Source: Bisbaumannia sp015645095 (GTDB lineage Bacteria; Pseudomonadota; Gammaproteobacteria; Pseudomonadales; Halomonadaceae). Taken from it: DNA of 64,000 bases. A program made the translations under genes and the position numbers. Under the pieces are notes generated by a model. The model did no database searches. It saw nothing but the letters and a program-made list of their open reading frames with translations, and was not told the origin of the DNA. The stretch's first letter is position 1. Every line of letters begins with the position of its first letter. Shown piece after piece: positions 63,142 to 64,000 of the stretch. The DNA lies in assembly GCA_036871055.1 (NCBI GenBank), contig CP141893.1, positions 3,038,001 through 3,102,000 of the forward strand, in the 5' to 3' direction.

Positions 63142-64000
63142 TCAAGCGATGGTTTCGACGGCGCTCTCGGCGGCGACGCTGTTGGCCGCGCCATAGACCG
63201 GATGCCGGGCACACACCTCGGCGACCTTGGCCTGCACCTCGGTCTCCACGGCCGCGGTGTCGCCGCCCTCGGCCAGGGCATCCAGGATGTCGCAGATCCA
63301 GCCGGCCAGCTCGGTGCACTCGGCGGCATCGAAACCGCGGGCGGTGACCGCCGGGGTACCGAGGCGCAACCCGGAGGTGACGAAGGGGCTCTGCGGGTCG
63401 TTGGGCACCGAGTTCTTGTTGACGGTGATATGGGCGCGCCCCAGGGCGGCGTCCGCATCCTTGCCGGTGACGCCCTGCTTGATCAGCGAGACCAGGAAGA
63501 GGTGGTCGTCGGTGCCGCCGGAGACCACGTCATAGCCACGCTCGATAAAGACCTCGGCCATGGCCCGGGCGTTGGTGATCACCTGCTGCTGGTAGCGCAC
63601 GAAGTCCTGGCTCATGGCCTCCTTGAAGGCCACCGCCTTGGCAGCGATGACGTGCATCAGCGGGCCGCCCTGCTGGCCCGGGAAGACCGCGCCGTTGAGC
63701 TTCTTGTGGAGGGCCTCGTCGCCATGGGCGGAGAGGATCAGGCCGCCGCGGGGACCGCGCAGGGTCTTGTGGGTGGTGGTGGTGACCACATGAGCGTGGG
63801 GCAGCGGGCTCGGGTAGAGACCGGCAGCGACGAGACCCGCCACATGGGCCATATCCACCATCAGGTAGGCGCCCACTTCGTCGGCGATGGTGCGGAAGCG
63901 GCGCCAGTCGACCACCCGGGAGTAGGCGGAGAAGCCGGCGATGATCATCTTCGGCTGATGCTCGCGGGCCAGGCGCTCGACTTCCTCGTAGTCGATCTCG
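63142..64000 (-). CDS. glyA: Serine hydroxymethyltransferase, C-terminal part (cut by window edge)
   Basis: The window ends within glyA; the last 286 codons are present. The PLP lysine lies in VVTTTTHKTLRGPRGGLIL and the preceding DMAHVAGLVAAGLYPSP carries the PLP-binding Asp and His. The enzyme converts glycine plus methylene-THF to serine, which uses both products of the adjacent sarcosine oxidase. It is upstream of soxB in the same direction, 46 bases apart, so glyA-soxBDAG is one operon. Confidence 0.95.
   Translation of the reverse strand, partial: EIDYEEVERLAREHQPKMIIAGFSAYSRVVDWRRFRTIADEVGAYLMVDMAHVAGLVAAGLYPSPLPHAHVVTTTTHKTLRGPRGGLILSAHGDEALHKKLNGAVFPGQQGGPLMHVIAAKAVAFKEAMSQDFVRYQQQVITNARAMAEVFIERGYDVVSGGTDDHLFLVSLIKQGVTGKDADAALGRAHITVNKNSVPNDPQSPFVTSGLRLGTPAVTARGFDAAECTELAGWICDILDALAEGGDTAAVETEVQAKVAEVCARHPVYGAANSVAAESAVETIA

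Overview
The window comes from a high-GC, heterotrophic gammaproteobacterium. Gene content and order (an Entner-Doudoroff locus run by HexR, the ftsB-ispD-ispF-truD-surE-pcm-DUF368-nlpD-rpoS string, glycine-betaine-type sarcosine oxidase, NasS/NasT nitrate control) fit a member of the Halomonadaceae (Halomonas-like, halotolerant). That assignment is an inference from gene content and order; no rRNA or tRNA gene was seen.

Layout. 1-3.2 kb: two pirins (one cut by the window edge), a YcaC-like hydrolase, an FMN reductase and a membrane-anchored ABM monooxygenase, plausibly a small quinone/electrophile detoxification group. 3.3-7.5 kb: YdeP-type molybdopterin oxidoreductase, FdhD and a LysR regulator. 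7.9-11.9 kb: ABC exporter, GFA protein, peroxiredoxin and two GNATs. 12.0-15.65 kb: a visibly AT-richer island with glutamate decarboxylase and a divergent AspT-family antiporter. It is flanked by a 33-bp direct repeat whose right copy is the 3' end and terminator of a small arfA gene. 15.8-26.3 kb: nitrate assimilation (cobA-like SUMT, nasA, nasT, nasS, an FAD oxidoreductase, nirB, nirD) with sigma-54 promoters and two attenuator-type leaders carrying ANTAR-like hexaloops. 26.3-33.4 kb: lrgAB, phoH, ettA, an LpxL-type acyltransferase and alr. 33.6-40.8 kb: the rpoS/nlpD to ftsB operon on the minus strand. 41.1-42.8 kb: a DUF482 acyltransferase and a small unknown gene. 43.0-55.9 kb: the glucose/Entner-Doudoroff locus (gap, edd, glk, mutarotase, aldo/keto reductase, pgi, PfkB kinase, eda, pgl, zwf, hexR). 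56.0-57.6 kb: an orphan C39-like papain-fold protein and purU. 57.8-64 kb: soxG-soxA-soxD-soxB-glyA, sarcosine to glycine/serine with one-carbon units to folate.

The non-coding layer is rich. A structured, MITE-like intergenic repeat occurs four times (7.6, 19.9, 29.3 and 41.0 kb). Two paired palindromes of the GGGGTCAGACCCC kind lie in nirB-nirD and lpxL-alr. Gene-junction tandem duplications occur at lrgA/lrgB and zwf/pgl. The most system-like new observations are the gad-aspT island seated at the arfA 3' end, the arfA stop codon placed in a terminator loop, and the paired NasT-type leaders.
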